Translations under genes and position numbers: made by a program
From: Lutibacter sp.
GTDB lineage: Bacteria; Bacteroidota; Bacteroidia; Flavobacteriales; Flavobacteriaceae
Direction of reading: 5' to 3'
Length of the DNA: 11,339 nucleotides
NCBI GenBank assembly: GCA_003516285.1
Contig: DPCK01000027.1
Location: forward strand, 1-11,339
In this document: positions 5,423-11,339 of the stretch, in pieces
Position numbering within the stretch: position 1 is the first letter of the stretch
How the letters are laid out: the number at the start of each line of letters is the position of its first letter
The notes under the pieces: generated by a model
Seen by the model: the letters and a program-made list of their open reading frames with translations, nothing else
Database searches by the model: none
What the model was told of the DNA's origin: nothing

Positions 5423-7177
5423 CTATAAAGGCAGGTTTATTTTTAAGCACAATTCTTTTAATTGTTCATCGTCAATTTGAGAAGGTGCATCAATCATCAC
5501 ATCGCGGCCGCTGTTGTTTTTAGGGAACGCGATAAAATCACGGATGGTTTCTTGTCCGCCCAAAATAGCCGTCAAACGGTCAAGTCCAAAAGCAATTCCG
5601 CCGTGTGGCGGCGCGCCATATTCAAATGCGTTCATTAAAAATCCGAATTGTTCTTTTGCTTTTTCAGGCGTAAAACCCAAATGATTGAACATTAAAGCCT
5701 GAGTTTGCTTGTCGTGAATACGAATAGATCCTCCGCCAATTTCGTTTCCGTTCAGCACCAAATCGTAAGCGTTGGCACGAACTTTTCCCGGATCGGTGTC
5801 TAACATCGCCATATCCTCAGGTTTTGGCGAGGTAAAAGGATGGTGCATAGCGTGAAAACGTTTTGTTTCTTCATCCCATTCCAACAAAGGAAAATCAACC
5901 ACCCACAAAGGCGCAAATTCTTTTGGGTTGCGCAAACTCAATTGATTTGCCATTTCCATACGCAAAACGCTCAATTGTCCGCGCACTTTATCGGCAATGC
6001 CCGACAAAACGCAAATCAAATCACCTGCTTTTGCACCGGTTATTTCAGCCCATTTTTTCAAATCGGCTTCCTCATAAAATTTATCTACAGACGATTTTAA
6101 AGTTCCGTCTTCGTTGCAACGCACATAAACCATTCCCGAAGCTCCAACTTGCGGACGCTTCAAAAATTCAATAAAAGCGTCAATTTCTTTTCTGGTAAAT
6201 TTATTTCCGCCAGGAACTGCGATTCCCACAACCAATTCTGCCGAATTAAAAACGCCAAAATCTTTGTGTTGCGCCACGGCATTCAATTCGCCGAATTCCA
6301 TTCCAAAACGAATATCCGGTTTGTCGTTTCCGTATTTGCGCATCGCTTCATCATAAGTCATTCTTGGAAATTTGGCCACATCAACGCCATTCACTTCTTT
6401 TAACAAATGACGGGTCAGTCCTTCAAACGCATTTAAAATATCTTCCTGTTCCACAAACGCCATTTCACAGTCAATTTGCGTAAATTCAGGCTGTCTGTCG
6501 GCACGCAAATCTTCATCCCTAAAACATTTCACAATTTGGAAATACTTATCCATTCCGGCCACCATCAGCAATTGTTTAAAAGTTTGCGGCGATTGCGGCA
6601 AAGCGTAAAACTGGCCGGCATTCATGCGGCTTGGCACCACAAAATCACGTGCGCCTTCGGGCGTAGATTTAATCAAATAAGGCGTTTCCACCTCAATAAA
6701 TCCTTCTCCGGATAAATATTTTCTGGTTTCCATCGCCACTTTACTGCGGAAAATCAAGTTATTTTTTACCGTATTTCTTCTAATATCCAAGTAACGATAT
6801 TTCATCCGCAGCTCGTCGCCGCCGTCGGTTTCGTCTTCAATGGTAAAAGGCGGCACCAAAGATTTGTTCAAAATAGTCAGCTCTTTTACCAAAATTTCAA
6901 TGTCTCCGGTGGGCATATTGGCGTTTTTGGAAACACGTTCAATCACTTCGCCTTTCACCTGAATCACAAATTCACGGCCCAGCATTTTCGCTTTTTCCAT
7001 CATTTCTTTAGGCGTGCGATCTTCATCAAAAATCAGCTGCGTAATGCCGTAGCGGTCGCGCAAATCAACCCAAATCATAAATCCTTTGTCGCGCGTTTTT
7101 TGCACCCAGCCGGCCAAAGTAACTTCCTGGCCTATATTTTCTAATCGTAATTCTCCGTTTTTATGCGTTCTGTACAT
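5423..7177 (-). CDS. aspS: Aspartyl-tRNA synthetase
   Basis: This cytoplasmic class II synthetase charges tRNA-Asp with aspartate using ATP. The 584 residues match the bacterial type. The N-terminal OB-fold anticodon-binding domain covers about 1-105 (VTLAGWVQKTRDKGF). The catalytic core has the motif-1 region near 158-178 (GFIEVETPYLIKSTPEGARD), the aspartate-site QSPQ at 195-198, motif 2 at 219-236 (FRDEDLRADRQ, then PEFTQID) and motif 3 GIAFGLDRL at 527-535 with its ATP-binding Arg. The bacterial GAD insertion lies between motifs 2 and 3, about 290-415. The residue before the OB-fold Gly (position 31) is Lys, so the His described for some non-discriminating bacterial AspRS is absent. That alone does not settle tRNA specificity. 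The gene is monocistronic in appearance, with its own upstream TAAATTTG and a strong terminator. Confidence 0.97.
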   Translation of the reverse strand: MYRTHKNGELRLENIGQEVTLAGWVQKTRDKGFMIWVDLRDRYGITQLIFDEDRTPKEMMEKAKMLGREFVIQVKGEVIERVSKNANMPTGDIEILVKELTILNKSLVPPFTIEDETDGGDELRMKYRYLDIRRNTVKNNLIFRSKVAMETRKYLSGEGFIEVETPYLIKSTPEGARDFVVPSRMNAGQFYALPQSPQTFKQLLMVAGMDKYFQIVKCFRDEDLRADRQPEFTQIDCEMAFVEQEDILNAFEGLTRHLLKEVNGVDVAKFPRMTYDEAMRKYGNDKPDIRFGMEFGELNAVAQHKDFGVFNSAELVVGIAVPGGNKFTRKEIDAFIEFLKRPQVGASGMVYVRCNEDGTLKSSVDKFYEEADLKKWAEITGAKAGDLICVLSGIADKVRGQLSVLRMEMANQLSLRNPKEFAPLWVVDFPLLEWDEETKRFHAMHHPFTSPKPEDMAMLDTDPGKVRANAYDLVLNGNEIGGGSIRIHDKQTQALMFNHLGFTPEKAKEQFGFLMNAFEYGAPPHGGIAFGLDRLTAILGGQETIRDFIAFPKNNSGRDVMIDAPSQIDDEQLKELCLKINLPL

Positions 7178-7200
7178 CGTAATCTTTTTTTAAGGAAGCA

Positions 7201-7208
7201 CAAATTTA
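7201..7208 (-). promoter_or_regulatory. Candidate -7 element of the aspS promoter
   Basis: TAAATTTG on the coding strand fits the Bacteroidota -7 consensus TAnnTTTG and lies 23 bp before the aspS start. The matching -33 element is weak: TTTT (7229-7232) stands 20 bp upstream in place of TTG or TTTG. Confidence 0.5.
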
Positions 7209-7266
7209 GTGATTTAGCCCGTAGTTTTAAAAGTTATCATTCTTTTTTTGGGTCTGCCTGCCTTTT

Positions 7267-7370
7267 TGGTGGGCGTTCCCCGCCAGCTGGCGGGTCAGGC
7301 TTTCGGCACTCGCGTTTTTTGCTGAAATACGCAAAAAAGCGCTCAAACATTTGCCTCAATCCTTAACGCG
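7267..7370. repeat. GC-rich intergenic repeat element of Bacteroidota style
   Basis: The segment stands out by base composition from its AT-rich surroundings. It holds a perfect 16-bp palindrome CCCGCCAGCTGGCGGG (7279-7294) preceded by GGGCGTT. A second inverted repeat follows, TTTTTTGC (7315-7322) with GCAAAAAA (7331-7338) around 8 nt. The segment ends in CAATCCTTAACGCG. From memory, many flavobacterial genomes carry dispersed intergenic units of this shape: GGGCGTT, palindrome, GGGCTTT-like, a second stem, then CAATCC(C/T)TAACGCG. Only one copy is in this window, so its repeat status cannot be shown here. It does not encode a protein. Confidence 0.55.
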
Positions 7371-7717
7371 TATTGAAACCGTCGGCCAGCCGGTTAATAA
7401 TGAATAATAAGAAGATATAAATTTCAAGTTGAAAATTAACAATTTCTAACCGCAATAGCGGTAAAGATTTTCGCAAAGTCCGCTAAGCGTTTTTATTAAT
7501 TATTTTTGATATATTTTCGGTATTTTCCTTATTCTATTTGTGGTTAAAAATTTTTTAATTTAAATTCAAATTGTAAATTATTTTTATATCTTTACTATAA
7601 TCAATCCCTTATAAGTTTTTAACTTCATCTTTTGTCTTCATTTTAGAAGCGGGGAGTTATTACGTAAAATTAAATACTACTAATAAATCTTTATATTATT
7701 AACTAAATTTAATCATC

Positions 7718-8449
7718 ATGAAAAAATTTCTAATGTTACTATTTGGATTGGTTTCCTATCTTATTTTTTTTGTTACATTTCTATATTCCATCGGATTTGT
7801 TGGAAATTTAATTGTTCCGAGATCAATTGATTTTGGAGAATCTGGGCCATCGGCCATTCTTATTAATATTGTTTTATTAAGTGTTTTTGCCATACAACAC
7901 AGTGTTATGGCTAGGCCGGCATTTAAAAAGTGGTGGACGACCATTTTCAGTCCGGTAATTGAAAGAAGCATTTACGTATTACTTTCAAGCGGTGCACTAA
8001 TTTTGCTGTTTTGGAAATGGCAACCAATGACTGAAAATGTATGGAATATTGAAGGAGCTGTATATATTTCAATAATTCAAATGGTATTTTGGGCCGGGTG
8101 GGCCATTGTATTAATTTCAACATTCTTAATCAGTCATTTTCATTTGTTCGGACTGTTACAAGTTTATGAAAACTTTAAAAATCAAAGTTTAAGTTCTCCA
8201 AAATTTAAAAACAATCTTTTTTATAAATTGGTTCGCCACCCTATTATGTTTGGATTTATTATCGCATTTTGGGCAACCCCGGTAATGACAGCGGGACATC
8301 TTCTATTTGCGGTTGTCACAACGCTTTATATATTAATTGCTGTAAAATATTTAGAGGAAAGAGATTTATTAAAAATACATAGAGAGGAATATTTAGCCTA
8401 TCAAAAAAGTACCCCAATGATTATCCCATTTATGAAATTTAAAAAATAA
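7718..8449 (+). CDS. mddA: Membrane methyltransferase, probably methanethiol S-methyltransferase (MddA-like)
   Basis: This 243-residue integral membrane protein has about five or six hydrophobic segments, including 4-33, 45-62, 83-98, 118-140 and 189-210. It belongs to the NnrU/isoprenylcysteine methyltransferase-like superfamily and resembles MddA, which methylates methanethiol with S-adenosylmethionine to give dimethyl sulfide. Visible signatures are FAIQHSVMARPAFKKWW (57-73), ERSIYVLLSS (82-91), SHFHLFGL (139-146), RHPIMFG (173-179), FWATPVMTAGHLLFA (184-198) and LEERDL (212-217). The RHP and EERD stretches form the cofactor site in this superfamily. The codons look AT-richer than those of aspS. 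The gene is flanked by 540 bp of non-coding DNA and a strong terminator, so it is probably a single-gene unit. The exact substrate is inferred from family resemblance; another small thiol acceptor is possible. Confidence 0.72.
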   Translation: MKKFLMLLFGLVSYLIFFVTFLYSIGFVGNLIVPRSIDFGESGPSAILINIVLLSVFAIQHSVMARPAFKKWWTTIFSPVIERSIYVLLSSGALILLFWKWQPMTENVWNIEGAVYISIIQMVFWAGWAIVLISTFLISHFHLFGLLQVYENFKNQSLSSPKFKNNLFYKLVRHPIMFGFIIAFWATPVMTAGHLLFAVVTTLYILIAVKYLEERDLLKIHREEYLAYQKSTPMIIPFMKFKK

Positions 8450-8477
8450 ATCGTAAAAAATATAAATTGCCTAATTT

Positions 8478-8502
8478 AAAGTCACTGAAAAGTGACTTTT
8501 TT
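8478..8502 (+). terminator. Intrinsic terminator after the mddA-like gene
   Basis: AAAGTCACT (8478-8486) pairs perfectly with AGTGACTTT (8491-8499) around a GAAA tetraloop. Six T end at 8502. It lies 28 bp after the stop codon at 8449. Confidence 0.9.
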
Positions 8503-8558
8503 AGTTTGAATTCTGCTGTTGTTAAAAATCAAAACTTTAAATCTTGTCAAAAACTTCG

Positions 8559-8566
8559 TAACTTTG
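8559..8566 (+). promoter_or_regulatory. Candidate -7 element of the rsmI promoter
   Basis: TAACTTTG is a perfect TAnnTTTG match, 90 bp before the TTG start of rsmI and downstream of the preceding terminator. The -33 region has only TTT (8536-8538), about 20 bp upstream. The inferred leader is roughly 80 nt and holds no recognised riboswitch. Confidence 0.55.
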
Positions 8567-8656
8567 AAGACAAATTATAGATTGGAGAATATTAATAGTT
8601 AAAATCTAACAATCCAGGACAAGAGAGCTTGCTCCCTTTATAAAACACTTAAAAAA

Positions 8657-9331
8657 TTGGAATCGAAATTATATTTAGTGCCAACGCCTATCGGAAATTT
8701 AGAAGACATCACTTTAAGAGCCATCAGGGTTTTAAAGGAAGTGGATTTAATTTTGGCCGAAGATACACGCACCAGCGGAAAATTATTGAAGCATTTTGAA
8801 ATTTCCACCCATATGCACAGCCACCATATGCACAACGAGCATAAAACGGTGGCCAATATTGTGCAACGCATTAAAAATGGGGAATCTGTGGCGTTAATTT
8901 CCGATGCAGGAACACCTGCCATTTCCGATCCCGGATTTTTACTCACTCGCGCTTGTTTAGAAAATGGCGTAGAAATTGAATGTTTGCCTGGTGCCACAGC
9001 TTTTGTGCCTGCTTTGGTGAATAGTGGATTGCCCAACGACAAGTTTGTATTTGAAGGTTTTTTGCCTGTTAAAAAAGGCCGACAAACACGTTTGACTTTC
9101 CTGGCTGAAGAAACAAGAACTATCATTTTTTACGAATCACCGCACAAATTATTAAAAACACTCATCAGTTTTGCCGAATTTTTTGGTGCCGATCGTCCCA
9201 TTTCCATTTCACGCGAATTGACCAAATTGTACGAAGAAACTTTAAGGGGCACCGTTGCTGAGATGATTAAACACTTTACCGTAAAACCTCCAAAAGGTGA
9301 GTTTGTGGTAGTGGTTGGCGGAAAAAAATAA
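8657..9331 (+). CDS. rsmI: 16S rRNA (cytidine-1402 2'-O)-methyltransferase RsmI
   Basis: RsmI methylates the ribose of C1402 in the decoding centre of 16S rRNA using S-adenosylmethionine. The 224-residue protein has the tetrapyrrole-methylase-type fold: LYLVPTPIGNLEDIT at 5-19, AEDTR at 34-38, the glycine-rich SDAGTPAISDPG at 82-93, PGATA at 111-115, FEGFLP at 132-137, FYESPHKLL at 158-166 and RELTKLYEE at 186-194. It lacks the C-terminal extension of the approximately 286-residue E. coli enzyme; a short form is usual in this phylum. The start appears to be TTG at 8657. The frame has a stop at 8600-8602, no ATG or GTG occurs before the conserved LYLVPTP, and the TTG places MESK directly before it. 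The run of A upstream replaces a Shine-Dalgarno sequence. Confidence 0.94.
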   Translation: MESKLYLVPTPIGNLEDITLRAIRVLKEVDLILAEDTRTSGKLLKHFEISTHMHSHHMHNEHKTVANIVQRIKNGESVALISDAGTPAISDPGFLLTRACLENGVEIECLPGATAFVPALVNSGLPNDKFVFEGFLPVKKGRQTRLTFLAEETRTIIFYESPHKLLKTLISFAEFFGADRPISISRELTKLYEETLRGTVAEMIKHFTVKPPKGEFVVVVGGKK

Positions 9332-9348
9332 AATATTTAAGAGGTTTG

Positions 9349-9380
9349 CAAGGGGTTTTAAACCCTTGTTATAGGGTTTT
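9349..9380 (+). terminator. Possible weak terminator after rsmI with two alternative hairpins
   Basis: CAAGGG (9349-9354) can pair with CCCTTG (9363-9368). Alternatively AAACCC (9360-9365) pairs with GGGTTT (9374-9379), followed by one more T. The two stems share the CCC arm and exclude each other. The T-run is short, so termination is plausible but weak. Confidence 0.4.
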
Positions 9381-9472
9381 GCGGTAGGAGAATATTAATT
9401 TTTGATAATTATTTGCTTTTTGTATGATAAAATTATTTACTTTTAATCTTTAACTAACTTAAAATCAATATT

Positions 9473-9985
9473 ATGAAAAGTACCTATTTTATTTTATTTT
9501 TATCAATGCTGTTTATTGCTTGTCAGCCTAAAGCCGATAATTCGGCACAAGAGGCCTTTGAAAAAAATTCAAAAACAGTCTTGGCCAATTTGGAAGGATG
9601 GCAAAACGAAAATTTGGATTATTCTGTGTACTCCAAAGATTTTGCAATGTTAGAAACTGGCTTTGGCGCCCCAAAGGACTCTTTAACTTTGGACGAGATG
9701 ATGGCAAACGACAAGCAAATGTGGGCAACATTTGATTTTAAATTATTGACTTCACCTCCTGTTTTATTGCCGGGCGTTAATGCCGACACTAAATTACCTG
9801 ATGGTTCTGTGCGTCATTACAGCAGCTGGGAAGTTACGGTTCCTGCCACAGATTCCACCGCAGCCAAAACAGGCGTTATCAAATTGTATGAATCTTTCGA
9901 TTTTGATGCCGAAGGAAAAATCAGATACCAACAAGTTTATGGCGACTTTGGCGGATTAATGGGGTATTTATTTAGCAAAGAATAG
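9473..9985 (+). CDS. Small lipoprotein, possibly NTF2/SnoaL-like fold
   Basis: The 170-residue protein begins with a lipoprotein signal: MKSTYF, a hydrophobic core and a lipobox FIAC with Cys17. It is followed by a Gln/Pro/Asp-containing linker, so it is likely anchored to a membrane on the periplasmic side or exported. The mature part has an N-terminal helix (AQEAFEKNSKTVLANLEGWQNENLDY), then DFAMLETGFG, a beta-rich centre (GSVRHYSSWEVTVPATD, KTGVIKLYESFDFDAEGKI) and a final YQQVYGDFGGLMGYL. A helix followed by a curved sheet ending in a G-K-I-x-x-x-x-x-Y-x-D pattern is reminiscent of NTF2-like proteins, but this is a shape impression and no catalytic residues can be named. It stands alone, with a strong terminator after it. 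Confidence 0.7.
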   Translation: MKSTYFILFLSMLFIACQPKADNSAQEAFEKNSKTVLANLEGWQNENLDYSVYSKDFAMLETGFGAPKDSLTLDEMMANDKQMWATFDFKLLTSPPVLLPGVNADTKLPDGSVRHYSSWEVTVPATDSTAAKTGVIKLYESFDFDAEGKIRYQQVYGDFGGLMGYLFSKE

Positions 9986-10008
9986 TTCTTAGCATTTATT
10001 AAATTTTG

Positions 10009-10040
10009 AAAAGCCCAAGCAATTTGTTTGGGCTTTTTTT
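10009..10040 (+). terminator. Intrinsic terminator, probably bidirectional
   Basis: AAAAGCCCAA (10009-10018) pairs with TTGGGCTTTT (10028-10037) around 9 nt, with seven T (10034-10040) on the plus strand. It lies 23 bp after the lipoprotein stop. In the other direction the A-run gives U after the stem, so it may also end the converging minus-strand unit whose last stop is at 10134. Confidence 0.9.
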
Positions 10041-10133
10041 GGCTCTGGCGACAGTGTCGTGCCCTTATCCAAAGGTTCGCTTTTCGCTTTTCAAATTTAC
10101 TCTACGGAATTTGAAGTTTAAAACAACGAATGA

Positions 10134-10481
10134 TTATTCCTTTTTAATCAACAAATAATAGTCGTTTTCCAAAGCCAAATAACCTTGGTCATATACATAA
10201 AAATAGGTGTTTCCGGTTTTTGTGGTATAAATTGAGGTGAAATAGTTAAAATCGAAATTCCCGTCGAGCAGTTTTCTTCTGGTAACTTTTGTTTTTCCGG
10301 TTTCATTCAGCTCGCTAAGCAATCGATGGTTTTTCCGAAGCCAGTTATTGGTGTTTCTTATTAAATTTTTGCTATCCTTGTCCACTTTGTTGTTGTAGCT
10401 GTTTCGGCAATAATCTGAACAGAATTTTTTATCGATCCTGCCACTAAAAGGTTCATCGCATTCCAGGCATTTTGTTTTCAT
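10134..10481 (-). CDS. Small Cys4 zinc-ribbon protein, conserved in Bacteroidota, function unknown
   Basis: From the ATG at 10481 the protein has 115 residues. The N-terminus holds CLEC (5-8) and CSDYC (21-25), a CxxC-x12-CxxxC zinc-binding pattern within a segment reading SGRIDKKFCSDYCRNSYNN. The middle is basic and helical (NLIRNTNNWLRKNHRLLSELN). The C-terminal half is rich in aromatic residues (FDFNYFTSIYTTKTGNTYFYVYDQGYLAL). I know this as a recurrent hypothetical protein of flavobacteria, without assigned function. The frame could be opened upstream by a TTG at 10517 overlapping the preceding gene, but the added residues are Lys/Glu-rich and lie before the family's usual start. It is the second gene of a unit, starting 28 bp after the NUMOD4 gene. 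The zinc ribbon suggests nucleic-acid or protein contact. Confidence 0.8.
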   Translation of the reverse strand: MKTKCLECDEPFSGRIDKKFCSDYCRNSYNNKVDKDSKNLIRNTNNWLRKNHRLLSELNETGKTKVTRRKLLDGNFDFNYFTSIYTTKTGNTYFYVYDQGYLALENDYYLLIKKE

Positions 10482-10509
10482 AAAATTTATTTTTATTTCT
10501 TTTTCTTTT

Positions 10510-11064
10510 TCAGTCAATTTTTATATGGCCCCAATTTTCGCCCCACTTTATTCTGTACAACTGCATTTCCGAAACGCCAAATTGTTTGGCAATTATGCGC
10601 ACTCTGGTTCTTCTGTTTGGGTCCAACATTTTCTTTTTAATGATTCTTACCCGGCCTTCAGTTAATTTTGAAGTGGTTACCTGGCCAATTCTTGCAATTT
10701 TTTTTGGATTTTTTTTATGGTGTAAAGACATTTCAGTTCTATTTACCCATTTTAAATTGGCAGCAACATTGTTCAATTTATCAAAGTCTAAATGAATCAC
10801 AAATTTTTGATCTTCCCTTTTTTCCGTGTATAAAATGCCGACGGCCTTGTGCAGATAATAGGCCGACTTGCTTAATTTGTCTTTTTTTACAATGCCAAAA
10901 GATTCATAGCCATTTATTAATAAGGTTGGGGACAGTCGCCAATTTTCTTCATAATTTTTTTTCTTTTTTACACGTCCATAGTTTGAAACCATATATTCAT
11001 CATCCTCGCTCCAATTTTCATTGGAAAAGGGCGTCCAAATTTCCTTTCTGAAATTTACAATCAT
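10510..11064 (-). CDS. NUMOD4/HNH-like protein with C-terminal helix-turn-helix
   Basis: The 184-residue protein opens with a NUMOD4-type motif: Trp10 and EYMVSNYGRVK (23-33), a module found with homing-type endonucleases. An HNH-like region follows: YLHKAVG (70-76), then VIHLDFDKLNN (89-99) and NLKWV (103-107), keeping the His and the Asn pair typical of HNH cores. The C-terminus (about 132-182) reads TSKLTEGRVRIIKKKMLDP, then IIAKQFGVSEMQLYRIKWGENWGH, a helix-turn-helix like those in NUMOD1/transposase-type modules. Proteins of this build are common as stand-alone genes in flavobacteria, so this looks like a resident DNA-binding protein or domesticated nuclease. Whether it still cuts DNA cannot be told. 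It has a good promoter and is followed by the Cys4 protein. Confidence 0.78.
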   Translation of the reverse strand: MIVNFRKEIWTPFSNENWSEDDEYMVSNYGRVKKKKNYEENWRLSPTLLINGYESFGIVKKDKLSKSAYYLHKAVGILYTEKREDQKFVIHLDFDKLNNVAANLKWVNRTEMSLHHKKNPKKIARIGQVTTSKLTEGRVRIIKKKMLDPNRRTRVRIIAKQFGVSEMQLYRIKWGENWGHIKID

Positions 11065-11089
11065 CTGCGTTTTTTTAGTAGTATAAAGT

Positions 11090-11118
11090 CAAATATACTA
11101 AATATTATCCGTTTACAA
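11090..11118 (-). promoter_or_regulatory. Promoter of the NUMOD4-Cys4 unit
   Basis: On the coding strand TTG (11116-11118) and TATATTTG (11090-11097) are separated by 18 bp. This fits the flavobacterial promoter pattern TTG-N17-23-TAnnTTTG. The -7 element lies 25 bp before the ATG at 11064, giving a short leader. Confidence 0.65.
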
Positions 11119-11183
11119 GCGACTACAAACATTTACAATCGAAAGTAATTAAATACCAACCGAATAACACAAAATACCCAACT

Positions 11184-11191
11184 TACATTTG
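11184..11191 (+). promoter_or_regulatory. Candidate -7 element of the ssb promoter
   Basis: TACATTTG matches TAnnTTTG and lies 50 bp before the ssb start. No convincing TTG is present 17-23 bp upstream, so the call rests on one element only. Confidence 0.4.
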
Positions 11192-11241
11192 CCCTGTTGA
11201 ATTGAACTAATGACATTCGACTACATTTAAAACCTTATCTT

Positions 11242-11339
11242 ATGAGTACGTTAAGAAACAAAGTACAGTTAATTGGAAACTTAGGAAACAATCCTGAAAT
11301 CATCACTTTAGAATCAGGAAAAAAATTGGCAAAATTCTC
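11242..11339 (+). CDS. ssb: Single-stranded DNA-binding protein, N-terminal part (cut by window edge)
   Basis: The frame opens at ATG 11242 and is still open at the window end after 32 codons. It reads MSTLRNKVQLIGNLGNNPEI and continues with a TLESGKKLAKF segment. This is the beginning of the SSB OB-fold: the first strand NKVQLIGNLG, the NPE turn, then a Gly/Lys turn and a strand KLAKFS. SSB coats single-stranded DNA during replication and repair. The short-form flavobacterial SSB (about 110 residues) commonly begins this way, but length and the C-terminal acidic tip lie outside the window. Confidence 0.9.
   Translation, partial: MSTLRNKVQLIGNLGNNPEIITLESGKKLAKF

Larger units (their letters stand above)
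7178..7717. other. Non-coding region between divergent aspS and the methyltransferase gene, 540 bp
   Basis: No credible coding frame is present. The aspS-proximal part has the aspS promoter. Positions 7267-7370 form a GC-rich palindromic repeat element. The stretch 7371-7717 is very AT-rich and must contain the promoter of the gene at 7718. The best -7-like match there is TATCTTTA at 7587-7594, one base off TAnnTTTG, with no TTG at the expected distance, so I do not call it as a promoter. Confidence 0.6.

Noticed and set aside
7436..7451. TTAACA followed by CTAACC upstream of the mddA-like gene, resembling a Pho box
   Set aside because: The spacing is 10 bp, the second repeat matches poorly, and no TTTGCA element follows at 13 bp on either strand.
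8584..9399. Direct repeat GGAGAATATTAAT at 8584-8596 and 9387-9399 flanking rsmI
   Set aside because: One 13-bp match is about what chance gives in 11 kb of AT-rich DNA, and the flanks do not extend the match; no mobile-element features are present.
10047..10063. GC-rich imperfect palindrome around CGACAGTGTCG between the converging genes
   Set aside because: It could be a relic of an intergenic repeat, but it is short, single-copy in the window and has no boundaries that can be defined.
10090..10115. 8-bp inverted repeat TTCAAATT/AATTTGAA downstream of the Cys4 gene
   Set aside because: The stem is AT-only in its core and no T-run follows on the minus strand, so it is not a credible terminator.
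10482..10517. Extension of the Cys4 protein to a TTG start at 10517
   Set aside because: It would add only a Lys/Glu-rich stretch and overlap the upstream stop; the ATG at 10481 sits just before the conserved zinc-binding segment.
11112..11225. Short repeats CGACTACA (11120 and 11218) and TTTACAA (11112 and 11132) before ssb
   Set aside because: They are irregularly spaced and only 7-8 bp long, too weak to call an operator or iteron array.
1..11339. CRISPR arrays, insertion sequences, phage genes, tRNAs
   Set aside because: No regularly spaced repeats, transposase or integrase motifs, terminal inverted repeats or tRNA cloverleaf sequences were seen on either strand.

Overview
The window comes from a Bacteroidota genome, most likely a member of the Flavobacteriia. 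The DNA is AT-rich and gene starts lack Shine-Dalgarno sequences. Several upstream regions carry the Bacteroidota -7 element TAnnTTTG. The protein versions (PstSCAB, AspRS, a short RsmI, a NUMOD4 protein, a small Cys4 protein, SSB) are all of the flavobacterial kind. No mobile element, CRISPR array, tRNA or rRNA was found.

Region 1 (1-5222, all on the minus strand) is a phosphate-starvation locus. In transcription order it holds a phosphate-selective-porin-like outer-membrane protein, pstS, pstC, pstA, pstB and phoU (cut by the window edge). The porin would admit phosphate across the outer membrane, the PstS lipoprotein would bind it, PstC/PstA would form the inner-membrane channel, PstB would power it, and PhoU would couple uptake to Pho signalling. 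The most informative part is regulatory. Both the porin unit and pstS are preceded by 6-bp TTAACA-type repeats at exact 11-bp spacing. In each case a TTTGCA element follows exactly 13 bp after the last repeat. This looks like a Bacteroidota Pho box with a fixed promoter geometry. Upstream of the porin, the ATG at the pstS-equivalent distance opens a 29-codon small ORF instead of the porin, which begins about 190 bp further on. A perfect 16-bp palindrome lies just before the porin start, and a perfect 16-bp hairpin separates pstS from pstC.

Region 2 (5244-7208, minus) is aspS (aspartyl-tRNA synthetase) with a candidate promoter and a clear intrinsic terminator that ends 21 bp short of the porin Pho box.

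Region 3 (7178-7717) is a 540-bp non-coding stretch containing a GC-rich palindromic intergenic repeat of a style common in Bacteroidota.

Region 4 (7718-10040, plus) holds three genes: a membrane methyltransferase resembling methanethiol S-methyltransferase MddA with its own terminator, rsmI with an apparent TTG start, and a small lipoprotein that may have an NTF2/SnoaL-like fold.

Region 5 (10134-11339) has a two-gene minus-strand unit (NUMOD4/HNH-like protein with a C-terminal helix-turn-helix, then a small Cys4 zinc-ribbon protein), divergent from a gene for single-stranded DNA-binding protein that runs off the end of the window.

Most of the window is ordinary core genome. The non-routine signals are the Pho promoter architecture, the small ORF and long leader before the porin, and the two strong inverted repeats in the phosphate locus.
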